Shown in pieces: positions 1 through 8,990 of a DNA stretch of 64,000 bases (its first letter is position 1; the number at the start of each line of letters is the position of its first letter). The notes beneath the pieces were generated by a model, which was not told the DNA's origin, made no database searches, and saw only the letters and a program-made list of their open reading frames with translations. The position numbers and the translations under genes are program-made. The DNA comes from Rhodococcus sp. CH91. GTDB taxonomy: Bacteria; Actinomycetota; Actinomycetes; Mycobacteriales; Mycobacteriaceae. The stretch spans positions 62,001 to 126,000 of the forward strand of contig NZ_JAKFYR010000009.1 of assembly GCF_022554085.1 (NCBI RefSeq), read 5' to 3'.

Positions 1-609
1 GCCGAGATGGGCATCTCGATTCTCGAGGTCTCGCGTTCCGAACTCGACCGGCTGTCGGCCAACGGGATGCATCAGGGCATCGGCCTCCAGGTTCCGCCCT
101 ACCGGTACGCGCATCCCGACGACCTGATCGCCCGCGCCGCGGAAAACCACGAACGGCCGCTGATCGTGGCGCTCGACAACATCTCCGATCCGCGCAATCT
201 CGGCGCCGTGATCCGCTCGGTCGCAGCATTCGGTGGGCACGGCGTGGTGATCCCGCAGCGACGCTCGGCGTCGGTGACGGCGGTGGCCTGGCGCACGAGT
301 GCAGGTGCAGCAGCGCGACTGCCCGTCGCGCGTGCCACCAACCTCACGCGCACTCTCAAGGACTGGCAGGCCCGCGGCGTCCGCGTCGTCGGTCTCGACG
401 CCGGCGGCGACACCAGCCTCGACGACTTCGACGGCACCGATCCCGTCGTGGTGGTCGTGGGCTCGGAAGGCAAGGGGCTCTCACGCCTGGTCCGGGAGAC
501 CTGCGATTCGGTGCTCTCGATTCCGATGGCCGGAGATGTCGAATCGCTCAACGCCTCCGTGGCGGCGGGCGTCGTCCTGGCGGATATCGCGCGGCAGCGA
601 CGCGCCTGA
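1..609 (+). CDS. rlmB: RlmB/TrmH-family 23S rRNA 2'-O-methyltransferase, 3' part
   Basis: SPOUT-class RNA ribose methyltransferase, cut off at its 5' end by the window edge; the reading frame is open from base 1, so the first Met at base 7 is probably internal. Visible are the end of the substrate-binding domain and the whole catalytic knot domain: [16 protein letters not shown] (motif 1), [13 protein letters not shown] (motif 2) and [18 protein letters not shown] (motif 3, SAM-binding loop). These three motifs are diagnostic of TrmH/RlmB, which methylates a conserved guanosine (G2251 in E. coli numbering) in 23S rRNA. The family is about 250-320 aa, so roughly a third of the protein lies upstream. 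TrmH-type proteins with other RNA targets cannot be fully excluded. Confidence 0.88.
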   Translation, partial: AEMGISILEVSRSELDRLSANGMHQGIGLQVPPYRYAHPDDLIARAAENHERPLIVALDNISDPRNLGAVIRSVAAFGGHGVVIPQRRSASVTAVAWRTSAGAAARLPVARATNLTRTLKDWQARGVRVVGLDAGGDTSLDDFDGTDPVVVVVGSEGKGLSRLVRETCDSVLSIPMAGDVESLNASVAAGVVLADIARQRRA

Positions 610-652
610 CCGAGCCGGCCGGATTCGCGGCCGCGAGGGCTAGTCTGTCCTC

Positions 653-1762
653 GTGGTCGCCTCACTGCCGTTCCGCACGCGAGTGTTCGCGCTGTCCGAG
701 CGCTTCACGAACAAGTCCATCGCCGACGCGTCCCCGGAAGAGATCCCGGCACGCCGGGCGGCGAGAGCGAGACTGCTGGCGTCTCCGGCCGGTCGGCTGG
801 TCGCGGGCCGGCCGCATCCCGGAGTGCGGATCGAGGATCGACCGGTCGATCTCGAGCACGTCGCCGTCGACGACCTCGAACCCGAGACGTCGCCTGTCTC
901 CCTGCGGCTGAGGATCTATCGGCCGTCGGTGCGTGTGGACGGTCCGCTCCCCGTGGTGGTGCTGTTCCACGGTGGTGGATGGGTGTTCGGCAACCCGGAG
1001 CAGAACGAATGGTGGGCGAGCCGCATGGCTGCGCGGACCCCGTGCGTCGTGGTGTCGGTGGATTATCGGCTGGCACCCGAACATCCTTATCCGGCAGCGG
1101 TTCTGGACTGCTGGTCGTCGCTTCACTGGGTGGCCCGGCATGCCGGTGAGTTCGGAGGGGATCCGGCGCGCATCGTGGTGGCCGGCGACAGCGCCGGGGG
1201 GAATCTCGCCGCCGTCGTCGCCGATCTGGCGGGACGCTCGGATGGTCCGCTGCCGGTCGGGCAGGTGCTGGTCTATCCCGCAGCGGAGATGGAGGAGATG
1301 TTCCCCTCGGAGCAAAAGTTCGCGAACGCTCCCGTGCTCACTTCTCGCGGTATGCGTGCGTTCGTGCGTCTCTATCTCGCCGGCGCCGATCCGTACGCGC
1401 CGACGGCTGCTCCGTTGCGCGGCAGCCTGGCCGGTGCCGCGGTGCCCGCCCTCGTGCAGGTTGCAGGACATGATCCGTTGCGCGACAACGGTATACGTTA
1501 CGCGGCCGCACTGCGCGGCGAAGGATGTGATGTGACGGAGACCGACTATCCCGACGCCGTCCACGGATATCTCAGCCTGCCGGGCATCTCGCCTCCCGCG
1601 AAGCGGGCGCTCGACGAAGTGATCGCCTTCGTGCGGCGGGTGACGGCAGTCGAACCGGCCTCCCCGGAGGTCGCGGCGGTGGAGGAGACGAAGACGTCCG
1701 TGTGGTTCCGGATGCGCCGATCACCGCACCGGCACGAACCTGACCCGCTGGCCGGGGCGTAG
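653..1762 (+). CDS. HSL-family alpha/beta hydrolase (esterase/lipase)
   Basis: A 369-aa cytoplasmic carboxylesterase of the hormone-sensitive-lipase family. The oxyanion-hole motif HGGGW lies near residue 105, the nucleophile elbow GDSAGG near residue 180, and the acid and base are expected in the PALVQVAGHDPL and DAVHGY segments, which place Asp and His at the right distance. The GTG start at 653 lies 43 nt after the methyltransferase stop; the ribosome site is weak (GAGGG). The last about 40 nt overlap the 3' end of the convergent pxpC gene. The C-terminal 40 residues are charged and outside the fold. Natural substrate unknown; short acyl esters are typical of the family. Confidence 0.8.
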   Translation: MVASLPFRTRVFALSERFTNKSIADASPEEIPARRAARARLLASPAGRLVAGRPHPGVRIEDRPVDLEHVAVDDLEPETSPVSLRLRIYRPSVRVDGPLPVVVLFHGGGWVFGNPEQNEWWASRMAARTPCVVVSVDYRLAPEHPYPAAVLDCWSSLHWVARHAGEFGGDPARIVVAGDSAGGNLAAVVADLAGRSDGPLPVGQVLVYPAAEMEEMFPSEQKFANAPVLTSRGMRAFVRLYLAGADPYAPTAAPLRGSLAGAAVPALVQVAGHDPLRDNGIRYAAALRGEGCDVTETDYPDAVHGYLSLPGISPPAKRALDEVIAFVRRVTAVEPASPEVAAVEETKTSVWFRMRRSPHRHEPDPLAGA

Positions 1763-2593
1763 CTGCGCCGCGATCGGCAGGTCGGCCGAGACGGCCACGG
1801 CGATCACGGGATAGCCGCCCGTCACAGGATGGTCGACGAGGAACAACACCGGGTGTCCTTCCGGGGGAACCTGCAGTGAGCCCGGCACCATGCCCTCGCT
1901 GGGCATCTCGTCGTGCCGTGCTCGGTGCAAGCGGCCGGGGCCGTGGAACCTGATCCCCACCCGGTCGAGTTGCGGTGTCACCGTCCAGCTCTCGTGGAAC
2001 AGCGCACGTATCGACGCCGGGGTGAACCAGTCGTCGCGGGGTCCGGTTCGCACCCGGATCTCGACGGGATCACCCATCGGGGCGGGTGGCGGGATCTGCT
2101 CCTCGTCGGGCAGTGCGGTCGCCATCGCGCCGACGAGCAGACGGTCGCCGCCGCGCACCGGTGACGGCCCGGTCGCCGACAGTATGTCGGTGGACCTGCT
2201 GCCGAGCACCTCGGGCACGTCGATGCCGCCGCGCACCGCGAGATAGGACCGCAGGCCCTCCTTCGGGGGGCCGATCCGCAGTACGTCGTCGTCCCGCAGC
2301 ATGATGCGGGACCAGTCACCGACGGGCCGGTCGCACACGGTCACCTCGGCGCGAGCGCCGGTCACGGCCACGATCGTCTCGCCGACACTGCGGACGGCCA
2401 GACCACCGCCGGTCACCTCGAGTGTCGCCGCGTCCGGACGGTTTCCGACCAGCCTGTTCGCGGCGTCGTGGGAGCGCCGGTCCGCGGCGCCCGACCGGGT
2501 GAGCCCTGAGGAGCCGTGACCGGGACGTCCGCGATCCTGCACCGTCGTGAGCATTCCGCTGGAGATCACCTCGAACCATGCCACGTCGTTCAT
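1721..2593 (-). CDS. pxpC: 5-oxoprolinase subunit C (biotin-dependent carboxyltransferase AHS2 family)
   Basis: PxpC/KipA-type protein of about 290 aa. With PxpA and PxpB it forms the prokaryotic ATP-dependent 5-oxoprolinase that opens pyroglutamate to glutamate. The family signature GMLTTVQDRGRPGHG-SG appears at the N-terminus and GDRL, PVEIRVRTGP and DHPVTGGYPVIAVA occur in the expected order. The ATG at 2593 (reading MNDVAWFEV) is preferred over a GTG two codons upstream. Its usual partners pxpB and pxpA lie 1.5 kb away on the same strand, separated by mgtE on the other strand, so pxpC is probably transcribed separately. The 3' end overlaps the convergent esterase by 42 nt. Confidence 0.85.
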   Translation of the reverse strand: MNDVAWFEVISSGMLTTVQDRGRPGHGSSGLTRSGAADRRSHDAANRLVGNRPDAATLEVTGGGLAVRSVGETIVAVTGARAEVTVCDRPVGDWSRIMLRDDDVLRIGPPKEGLRSYLAVRGGIDVPEVLGSRSTDILSATGPSPVRGGDRLLVGAMATALPDEEQIPPPAPMGDPVEIRVRTGPRDDWFTPASIRALFHESWTVTPQLDRVGIRFHGPGRLHRARHDEMPSEGMVPGSLQVPPEGHPVLFLVDHPVTGGYPVIAVAVSADLPIAAQLRPGQRVRFVPVR

Positions 2594-2683
2594 TCTCACC
2601 CACCGTGTTCCCCTGCACGGCCCGACTCCGCTCGAGCAGGCACAGTTGGGGTGGAAAGATCATCGAGGACGGAGGTGCCGACC

Positions 2684-4033
2684 GTGGACGACGTGAACGC
2701 CCGGGCGACGACGCGACAGATCGAGAGGGCCGTCGAGGCGGACGACCTTGCCGCAGCGCACGACGCTGTCGCGGAGCTCGACGTCGAACAGGTCGTCGAC
2801 GTACTCGAACGGCTCGGCCGGACCGATCGTGCCGTGCTGTACCGGCTTCTGCCCAAAGCTCGCGCACTCGACGTCTTCGAGCAGCTCGATCCGAGCATGC
2901 AGAGCGAACTGGTCCGGGGCCTGCGCGACGATCAGGTCGCCACGATCTTCGCCGACCTCGAACCGGACGATCGGGTGGAACTGCTCGACGAACTCCCCGC
3001 CACGGTCGCCTCGTCGTTGATGCGCGGACTGCCGCCGGACGAGAGGAGGATGACGGCTGCGATTCTCGGCTATCCGCAGCGTGCGATCGGCCGGAGGATG
3101 AGCCCTGCCTTCGTGTCTCTGCGGCACGACGTGACGGTCGAGGAGGCGATGGACGCAGTGCGTCGCCGGCTGCACGACGCGGAATCGGTGTACACACTGC
3201 CGGTGGTGGACGACGGGCGCGTGCTCGTGGGGGTGGTGGGTCTGCGGGATCTGATGAGCGCAGCGCCCGGAACGGTGATCGCCGACATCATGAACGAGCC
3301 CTACTGGGCACGCGCTACCGACGATGCCGAGGAGTCCGCGCGGCGCTGCGCCGAACTCGAGCTGCTGGCGCTGATCGTGGTCGACAGCGAGACCCGGCTC
3401 GTGGGCATCCTGACGGTCGACGCCGCCCTGCGCATCCTGGAGGCCGCGGACAGCGAGGACCAGGCGCGGATCGGTGGTACGGAGCCGCTGCGCCGGCCCT
3501 ATCTCGCGACGCCGGTGAGTTGGTTGGTCCGGTCACGGGTGGTGTGGTTGCTCGTCCTGGCATTGGGCGCGACACTCACGGTCCAGGTGCTCGAGGTCTT
3601 CGAGTCCACCCTCGGTCAGGTGGTCACCCTCGCGCTGTTCGTGCCGCTGATCATCGGCACCGGCGGCAACACCGGAAACCAGGCTGCCACCACGGTCACC
3701 CGTGCACTCGCCCTCGACGATGTGTCTCCGCGCGACATCGGTGGGGTCGTCGCCCGCGAGTTCCGGGTGGGGCTGTCCCTCGGCGTCCTCCTGGGGTCGG
3801 TCGCGTTCGTGCTGACGTCATGGGTCTACGACTCCTCGGTGGGAGCTGTGATCGGATCGACGCTGGTGAGCGTCTGCACACTCGCGGCGACCGTGGGCGG
3901 TGCGATGCCGTTGATCGCGAAGGCGATCCGCGCCGATCCCGCAGTCTTCTCCAACCCGTTCATCACGACCTTCGTCGACGCGACCGGGCTGGTGATCTAT
4001 TTCCTCATCGCGAAGGCCGTACTGGGGATCTGA
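2684..4033 (+). CDS. mgtE: MgtE-type magnesium transporter
   Basis: Integral-membrane Mg2+ channel/transporter of 449 aa, the normal family length. Order: N-terminal superhelical MgtE_N domain (about 1-125), paired CBS domains (about 130-250) that sense cytoplasmic Mg2+, a connecting helix, then five membrane helices from about residue 280. The pore signature PLIIGTGGNTGNQ is present near the second helix. The GTG at 2684 is chosen because GGAGG lies 8 nt upstream; the frame is open further upstream but that extension overlaps pxpC and has no family similarity. It sits between pxpC and pxpB in the opposite orientation. Confidence 0.93.
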   Translation: MDDVNARATTRQIERAVEADDLAAAHDAVAELDVEQVVDVLERLGRTDRAVLYRLLPKARALDVFEQLDPSMQSELVRGLRDDQVATIFADLEPDDRVELLDELPATVASSLMRGLPPDERRMTAAILGYPQRAIGRRMSPAFVSLRHDVTVEEAMDAVRRRLHDAESVYTLPVVDDGRVLVGVVGLRDLMSAAPGTVIADIMNEPYWARATDDAEESARRCAELELLALIVVDSETRLVGILTVDAALRILEAADSEDQARIGGTEPLRRPYLATPVSWLVRSRVVWLLVLALGATLTVQVLEVFESTLGQVVTLALFVPLIIGTGGNTGNQAATTVTRALALDDVSPRDIGGVVAREFRVGLSLGVLLGSVAFVLTSWVYDSSVGAVIGSTLVSVCTLAATVGGAMPLIAKAIRADPAVFSNPFITTFVDATGLVIYFLIAKAVLGI

Positions 4034-4109
4034 CGTTCACGACTCGGTGACGGTTCCGCGCGACGCGGATCACGGCGGGGGCGGACCTCTCCTCGGGGAC
4101 CGCCGGCCT

Positions 4110-4718
4110 TCAGATCGCGACGAATCGAACCGTCCGCCCCGGGCGCAGCAGGGCAGCGGGTGTCCGATCAGGTTGCCACAGCGGCGCTTCGGAAGTTCCG
4201 ATCAGCTGCCACCCTCCGGGTGACTGCCGGGGATAGACGCCCGAGAACTCGCCTGCGAGCCCGACGGCACCGGCCGGAACCGTGGTGCGCGGTGAGCTCC
4301 GGCGCGGCACGTGCAGCCGGGGGTCACCGCCGGTGAGATACGCGAAGCCGGGCGCGAAGCCGCCGAACGCGACGGTCCACGTGCAGGTCGTGTGGGCGGT
4401 GACCACCCCCTCCGCCCCGAGACCGGTCAGTTCCCCGACCTCTTCGAGATCGTCGCCGTCGTAACGGACTTCGAGCGTCACTTCCTCGACGGTGGCGGCG
4501 TCCACGGGAAGCGGCGCGGTGGTGGCGATCCACCGGTGCACGTCCTGCACGTCGGTCTCGGAGGCATCGAAACACACCAGCAGCGTCCGCGCCGCGGGGA
4601 CGAGGTCGACGACCCCGCGCGCCCGGTCCTGGTCCAAGGCCCGGAAGTGCGCGAGAACGATGTCCAGGGAAGCGAATTCGGCGAGCAACGCGCTGTCACC
4701 GGCACGCAGGATCCTCAT
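4110..4718 (-). CDS. pxpB: 5-oxoprolinase subunit B (AHS1/KipI family)
   Basis: PxpB/KipI-type subunit of 202 aa, the partner of PxpA and PxpC in ATP-dependent 5-oxoproline hydrolysis. The family core is visible: ILRAGDSALLAEF at the start, EVRYDGDDLEEV, FAPGFAYLTGGDP and the C-terminal AVGLAGEFSGVYPRQSPGGWQLIG. It lies 9 nt downstream of pxpA on the same strand, so the two are an operon. KipI homologues can inhibit histidine kinases in Bacillus, but adjacency to pxpA favours the 5-oxoprolinase role. Confidence 0.87.
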   Translation of the reverse strand: MRILRAGDSALLAEFASLDIVLAHFRALDQDRARGVVDLVPAARTLLVCFDASETDVQDVHRWIATTAPLPVDAATVEEVTLEVRYDGDDLEEVGELTGLGAEGVVTAHTTCTWTVAFGGFAPGFAYLTGGDPRLHVPRRSSPRTTVPAGAVGLAGEFSGVYPRQSPGGWQLIGTSEAPLWQPDRTPAALLRPGRTVRFVAI

Positions 4719-4727
4719 CGGTGTACC

Positions 4728-5501
4728 TCACGGCTCCCGGTGGTCTACGAACGCCCGGATGTCGATGTTCTCGGCGTCGAGACGGGTACGTACCGCGACG
4801 GCCATCGCCGTGGCGTCGGGCGAGTCGCCGTGGATGCACACGGATTGCGCGCGCACGCGCACGTCACTTCCGTCGATCGCACGGACCACTCCTTCGGTGA
4901 CCATGCGCAGTACCCGTTCGGCGACCTCGTCCGGATTGTGCAGCACCGCACCGGGTTCACGGCGCGAGACGAGCGTGCCGTCCGGAGTGTAGGCGCGGTC
5001 TGCGAACGCCTCGGTGACCACGGCCAGACCGGACCGTTCGGCTTCCTCGAGGAAGGCGGAGCCGGGCAGTCCGAGCACGGGCAGGGAGGAATCGTAGGCG
5101 CGCACCGCATCCACGACGGCTCGGGCCTGCTCCCGGTGATGGACTATCGCGTTGTACAGCGCTCCGTGCGGTTTGACGTAGCTGACCGCCGACCCGGCCG
5201 CGCGCGCGAGGCCGTCGAGTGCGCCGATCTGGTAGATGATCTCGGCGGTCAGGTCGGCCGCCGGTACCTCGATGAAGCGGCGACCGAAGCCGGCCAGGTC
5301 GTTGTACCCGACCTGCGCACCGATTCGCACGGCGCGCTTCGCCGCGCCGTGACAGGTGCTCAGCAGGGTCGCCGGGTCGCCCGCGTGGAAACCGCACGCC
5401 ACGTTGGCGCTGGTGACGATGTCGAGCATGGTCTCGTCGTCGCCCAGACGCCACTGGCCGTAACTCTCGCCGAGATCGCTGTTGAGGTCGATGCGGGTCA
5501 C
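4728..5501 (-). CDS. pxpA: 5-oxoprolinase subunit A (LamB/YcsF family)
   Basis: PxpA, 257 aa, with the N-terminal signature [11 protein letters not shown] and the metal-site-like segment [12 protein letters not shown]; later KPHGALYN is also family-typical. It is the catalytic subunit predicted to act on 5-oxoproline with ATP-derived activation via PxpBC. GTG start at 5501. First gene of the pxpA-pxpB transcript; its start is only 9 nt from the convergent end of the cholesterol oxidase gene on the same strand, so read-through from that gene is possible. Confidence 0.88.
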   Translation of the reverse strand: MTRIDLNSDLGESYGQWRLGDDETMLDIVTSANVACGFHAGDPATLLSTCHGAAKRAVRIGAQVGYNDLAGFGRRFIEVPAADLTAEIIYQIGALDGLARAAGSAVSYVKPHGALYNAIVHHREQARAVVDAVRAYDSSLPVLGLPGSAFLEEAERSGLAVVTEAFADRAYTPDGTLVSRREPGAVLHNPDEVAERVLRMVTEGVVRAIDGSDVRVRAQSVCIHGDSPDATAMAVAVRTRLDAENIDIRAFVDHREP

Positions 5502-5510
5502 GCTCCGAGT

Positions 5511-7121
5511 CTAGGCCGCCCGGAAGACCGTTCCGACGTCACGAGCGACGATGTCGTCGAGGGCGCGTTCGACGATCGCGGCGATCGTCATCGACGGATT
5601 GCACGCGGCGGTGTTGCCCGGCATGAGTGCCCCGTCGAGCACGTACAGTCCGCGCTGCCCGAGCACCCGGCCCTCGAGATCGCACACCGTCCCCATGCTC
5701 GCACCGCCGAGAGGGTGCCAGGTCGACGGGACGATCGCGTTCGTGTCGGTCAGGATGCTGCGTTCGCCGGCGATACGGCGCACGGTGGGATCGATGCAGC
5801 CGGTCTGGACCGACGAATCCCCTTCGTGCGGCCAGCGCAGGACGGCATCGTCGCGACCGGCGTCGTAGACGAAGTGTCCGCGACCCTCACTGACTCCGAA
5901 GCCCACCATGACCGTGCTACGCATGTCGATGCCGTGGAAGCCGGGGATGGAGGCCTGGATGACGGTGAAGGCGGCGTGCGGGTCGTTCCAGTTCTTGCTG
6001 CCGTAGACGACCGGGCCGCCCTGCACGAGACCGAACTCCTCCTCGAGGTTCGTCCACAGGTAGATGCGGTCGGCGTTGGATCCCCAGCCCTGCCCGATGC
6101 CCTCGGGCAGGTCCGGGACCAGTCCTTTCGCTGCCGCCTTCATCAGCAGCCGGGTGGTGTTCATCGTGCCCGCCGACAACACCAGTGCGTCGGTGGTGAG
6201 GATCTTGTTCTCGACGACCGTGCCCGAGGTGTCGATGTGGTTCACGTGCACCGTCCACCGGCCGTCCTTGCGGCGCTCGATGTCGGTGACCTCGTGTTGC
6301 GTCGCGACGGTCACCAGGCCGGTGGCTTCGGCCTCCGCGATGTAGGTGACGTCGACGGAATGCTTCCCGCCGTTGTTGACCCCCATGGCGCCCGAGCCGT
6401 CGGTGTAGGCGGGGGCCATCTCTCCGCGGAGTTCGGCGAGCGCGAAGTTCCAGTCGATCGGCATCGGGATCTTGTCGACCGGCAGTCCGGCATTGCGGGC
6501 ACGCTCGGCGAAGATCCGCGACGTCGCGTAGTTGGGGCTCGCGACGAGTTCGTCCGGTGCCACTGCCAGGCGCAGCATCTGCGCGACCCGTGGGTAGTGC
6601 ACGCGGTCGAGCAGCCCCCAGTCGAGCTCGCCCGGGAAGTTCGCGGCGAACACCGATTCGCTGGGCTGCAGCGACATGCCCTGGTAGACGAGCGATCCGC
6701 CACCCACTCCGGCGGCGCACAGGGCGGTCATGTTCTCGCCGACGACGGCTTCGACGAGTCCGGTGTACGGCTCGAACGCGAGACGGCGGCCGAACACCTC
6801 CGGGTTCGAACGGTGCCACAGAAACCGCTTGTCGGGATTGTCGACGCGAGGGAAGGTGTTCGCGTTCGGACCGGTGGGCCACCGGATACCGCGCTCGAGC
6901 ATGTGTACTCGTATCCCGGCCTGCGCGAGTCGCAGAGCGGTCACCCCGCCGCCGAAGCCGGTACCGACGACGACCACTCCGTGTTCCTCGTGGGTGAGCG
7001 GCACGGTGTTCACGCGGGCGGGGATACCCGGGACCGCCTGGGCTGCGCCGCCTGCGGTGAGGACGAGACCGGCGGCCGCGGCCGCTCCCGTGAGGAAGGA
7101 ACGGCGCGTGACGTGCTGCAC
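5511..7121 (-). CDS. choD: Tat-exported GMC-type cholesterol oxidase (class I)
   Basis: Flavoprotein oxidase of 536 aa predicted to convert cholesterol to cholest-4-en-3-one with release of hydrogen peroxide. The N-terminus carries a twin-arginine signal (TRRSFLTG followed by an Ala-rich hydrophobic stretch, likely cleavage after AQA), so it is exported folded. The dinucleotide-binding motif GTGFGGG lies near residue 53. The C-terminal GMC motif WHPLGGASMG supplies the active-site His and GNTAACNPSMTI the Asn; both are key residues in the Streptomyces/Brevibacterium class I enzymes (non-covalent FAD). GTG start. No KstR palindrome is visible upstream, unlike the second oxidase of this window. 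Confidence 0.87.
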   Translation of the reverse strand: MQHVTRRSFLTGAAAAAGLVLTAGGAAQAVPGIPARVNTVPLTHEEHGVVVVGTGFGGGVTALRLAQAGIRVHMLERGIRWPTGPNANTFPRVDNPDKRFLWHRSNPEVFGRRLAFEPYTGLVEAVVGENMTALCAAGVGGGSLVYQGMSLQPSESVFAANFPGELDWGLLDRVHYPRVAQMLRLAVAPDELVASPNYATSRIFAERARNAGLPVDKIPMPIDWNFALAELRGEMAPAYTDGSGAMGVNNGGKHSVDVTYIAEAEATGLVTVATQHEVTDIERRKDGRWTVHVNHIDTSGTVVENKILTTDALVLSAGTMNTTRLLMKAAAKGLVPDLPEGIGQGWGSNADRIYLWTNLEEEFGLVQGGPVVYGSKNWNDPHAAFTVIQASIPGFHGIDMRSTVMVGFGVSEGRGHFVYDAGRDDAVLRWPHEGDSSVQTGCIDPTVRRIAGERSILTDTNAIVPSTWHPLGGASMGTVCDLEGRVLGQRGLYVLDGALMPGNTAACNPSMTIAAIVERALDDIVARDVGTVFRAA

Positions 7122-7219
7122 TCTCGACCCCCGATGTCTGTGACGTCCCGCTACCGGAACCGACTCGGAAATCTAGGCAAGCGCCGCGAGGAGCGTCAAG
7201 ATCGCTTTCCGCTCGGGGA

Positions 7220-8104
7220 TCAGGCGGCGACCGCGACGCGACCGGCGCCGCGTCGCTTGCGGGCGGTGCCGATCACACGGCACACCATGTAGATGACGAA
7301 GGCGATCGTCGTGATGAACGCCGAGACCGGCACGCCCGGCGCCAGCGCGAGCAGGATGCCGCCGACCGCCGAGATCTCCGCGAAGATCACCGCCAGCACG
7401 GTGGCGGCGAGCGGTCCGCTCGCCACGCGTGCCGCAGCCGCGGCCGGGGTGATGAGCAGTGCCATCACCAGCAGCGCACCGACGATCTGGACGCCGAGTG
7501 CGGCGGTGACGCCCACGAGCACGGCGAACACGATGGACAGCCCGCGGACGGGGACGCCGCGGGCCGCCGCGACCTCCGGGTCGGTACTCGCGAACAACAG
7601 GGGACGGTAGATCACCAGGAGGGTGAGGATCACGACGGCCGCGCACGCCGCGAGCAGCGCGATGCCCGTGCCGCCGGGTGCCACGATCTGACCGGTGAGC
7701 AACGAGAAGGCCGCACCGGTACGTCCGTCGTAGGCCCACAGCAGCAGGACCGCGAGGCCGAGGCCGAAGGACATCACCACACCGATGACGGAGTCCCGTT
7801 CGCGTGCACGGGTTCCCAGTACGCCGAAGAGAATCGCGGCGATCACGGCCCCCGCGACCGCGCCGACCCCCACCGACACACCGATGATCAGCGCGGCGGC
7901 GGCACCGGTGAGCGAGAGTTCGGAGGTGCCGTGCACGGAGAACGCCATCTGCCGGCTGATGATCAGGGGGCCGATCACGCCGGCGAGCAGTCCGAGGATC
8001 GCTCCGGCGACGAGCGCCTGCTGGACGAAGTCGTACTGCAGGAGTTCGAGGGTCGTCTCGAAGTCGAACATCCGGCCCATGGCGTCGGTGAACTTGCTGC
8101 TCAT
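7220..8104 (-). CDS. znuB: Zinc/manganese ABC transporter permease (ZnuB family)
   Basis: Polytopic membrane protein of 294 aa (8-9 hydrophobic helices) of the ABC-3 metal permease family. The start at 8104 (ATG, reading MSSKFTDAMG) overlaps the stop of the ATPase gene by 4 nt (ATGA), indicating translational coupling; the frame remains open upstream only as a shadow of the ATPase gene. Typical motifs: MAFSVHGTSELSLTGAAAAL and the PAAAA..V segment near helix 7. Partner genes are the ATPase and the metal-binding lipoprotein immediately upstream. Zn versus Mn specificity cannot be told from the permease. Confidence 0.88.
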   Translation of the reverse strand: MSSKFTDAMGRMFDFETTLELLQYDFVQQALVAGAILGLLAGVIGPLIISRQMAFSVHGTSELSLTGAAAALIIGVSVGVGAVAGAVIAAILFGVLGTRARERDSVIGVVMSFGLGLAVLLLWAYDGRTGAAFSLLTGQIVAPGGTGIALLAACAAVVILTLLVIYRPLLFASTDPEVAAARGVPVRGLSIVFAVLVGVTAALGVQIVGALLVMALLITPAAAAARVASGPLAATVLAVIFAEISAVGGILLALAPGVPVSAFITTIAFVIYMVCRVIGTARKRRGAGRVAVAA

Positions 8105-8964
8105 GCGAGATCCTCGTGGTCGTGGTGGACGCCTTCCCCGGGACGCAGTCCGCCCGCGCTGCCGAGCGCGTCGATGGCGTCGCCGGTGCCGACGACCACG
8201 AGTCGTCCGCGCATCTCGAGTACTTCGACCTCGGTGCGGTAGAGCTCCGAGAGCACCTTCGAGGTCATCACCTCGGAGGGAGAACCGACACGGAACTGCC
8301 CGTCGACGAGGTAGAGCACGCGATCGACCAGCGGCAGGATCGGGTTGATCTCGTGGGTGACGAACAGGACGGAGGTGTCGTGGTCGCGTCGCCGCCGGTC
8401 GATGAGCGACGACACGAGGTGCTGGTTGGCCAGATCGAGACTCAGCAGAGGTTCGTCGCACAGGAGCACGCGGGGATCTCCCACGAGCGCCTGAGCGATA
8501 CGCAGGCGCTGTTGCTCGCCCCCGGAGAGACTTCCGATCGGGGCGCCGGCGAAGGCCTGCGCGCCGACCTGCGCGATCGCATCGTCCACCGCGACGCGCC
8601 GGCGTCTGCGGGTACGCACGCCGGTTCCCCAGAGGTGACCGTCCATGCCGAGCCCCACGAGATCGCGTCCCCGCAGCGGCACGGCCTCGTCGAGGGACTT
8701 CTGCTGCGGTACGTAACCGACGTAGGAGTTCCCGGCACGGACGGACTGCCCGGCGATCGTCACCGTGCCCGAGGTGAGGGGGAGCTGACCGAGCAAGACC
8801 TTGAGCAGTGACGTCTTACCGGCACCGTTGGGGCCGAGCACCGCCAGGAACTCGCCGGGCTCGACGGTGAGGTCGAGCCCGTCCCAGAGCACACGCTCAC
8901 CGAATGCCAGTCGTGCGTCGCGGAGTTCGACCGTGGGGGTGCGGTCGGAGGGAGGAGGAGTCAC
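8101..8964 (-). CDS. znuC: Zinc/manganese ABC transporter ATP-binding protein (ZnuC family)
   Basis: ABC ATPase of 287 aa. Walker A GPNGAGKTS near residue 45, Q-loop VPQQKS, signature LSGGEQQRLRIAQAL, Walker B VLLCDEP and switch His in VTHEIN are all intact. The GTG at 8964 (reading VTPPPSDRTP) is preferred because it follows a GGT/GAC spacer and gives the normal family N-terminus; the frame upstream runs into the znuA coding region. Middle gene of znuA-znuC-znuB, overlapping znuB by 4 nt. A C-terminal extension ending in HHDHED is His/Asp-rich and could bind metal. Confidence 0.88.
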   Translation of the reverse strand: MTPPPSDRTPTVELRDARLAFGERVLWDGLDLTVEPGEFLAVLGPNGAGKTSLLKVLLGQLPLTSGTVTIAGQSVRAGNSYVGYVPQQKSLDEAVPLRGRDLVGLGMDGHLWGTGVRTRRRRRVAVDDAIAQVGAQAFAGAPIGSLSGGEQQRLRIAQALVGDPRVLLCDEPLLSLDLANQHLVSSLIDRRRRDHDTSVLFVTHEINPILPLVDRVLYLVDGQFRVGSPSEVMTSKVLSELYRTEVEVLEMRGRLVVVGTGDAIDALGSAGGLRPGEGVHHDHEDLA

Positions 8965-8990
8965 CGAAGTCCGTGTTCTCGATCGGATGG

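Noticed and set aside
2516-2683. N-terminal extension of MgtE
   Set aside because: The frame is open, but it overlaps pxpC, has no similarity to MgtE, and the GTG at 2684 has an ideal GGAGG site.
4311-7292. 993-codon open frame on the plus strand
   Set aside because: It is antisense to pxpA, pxpB and choD, which have clear family motifs; its translation is His/Arg/Gly-rich without domains, as expected of GC-rich shadow frames.
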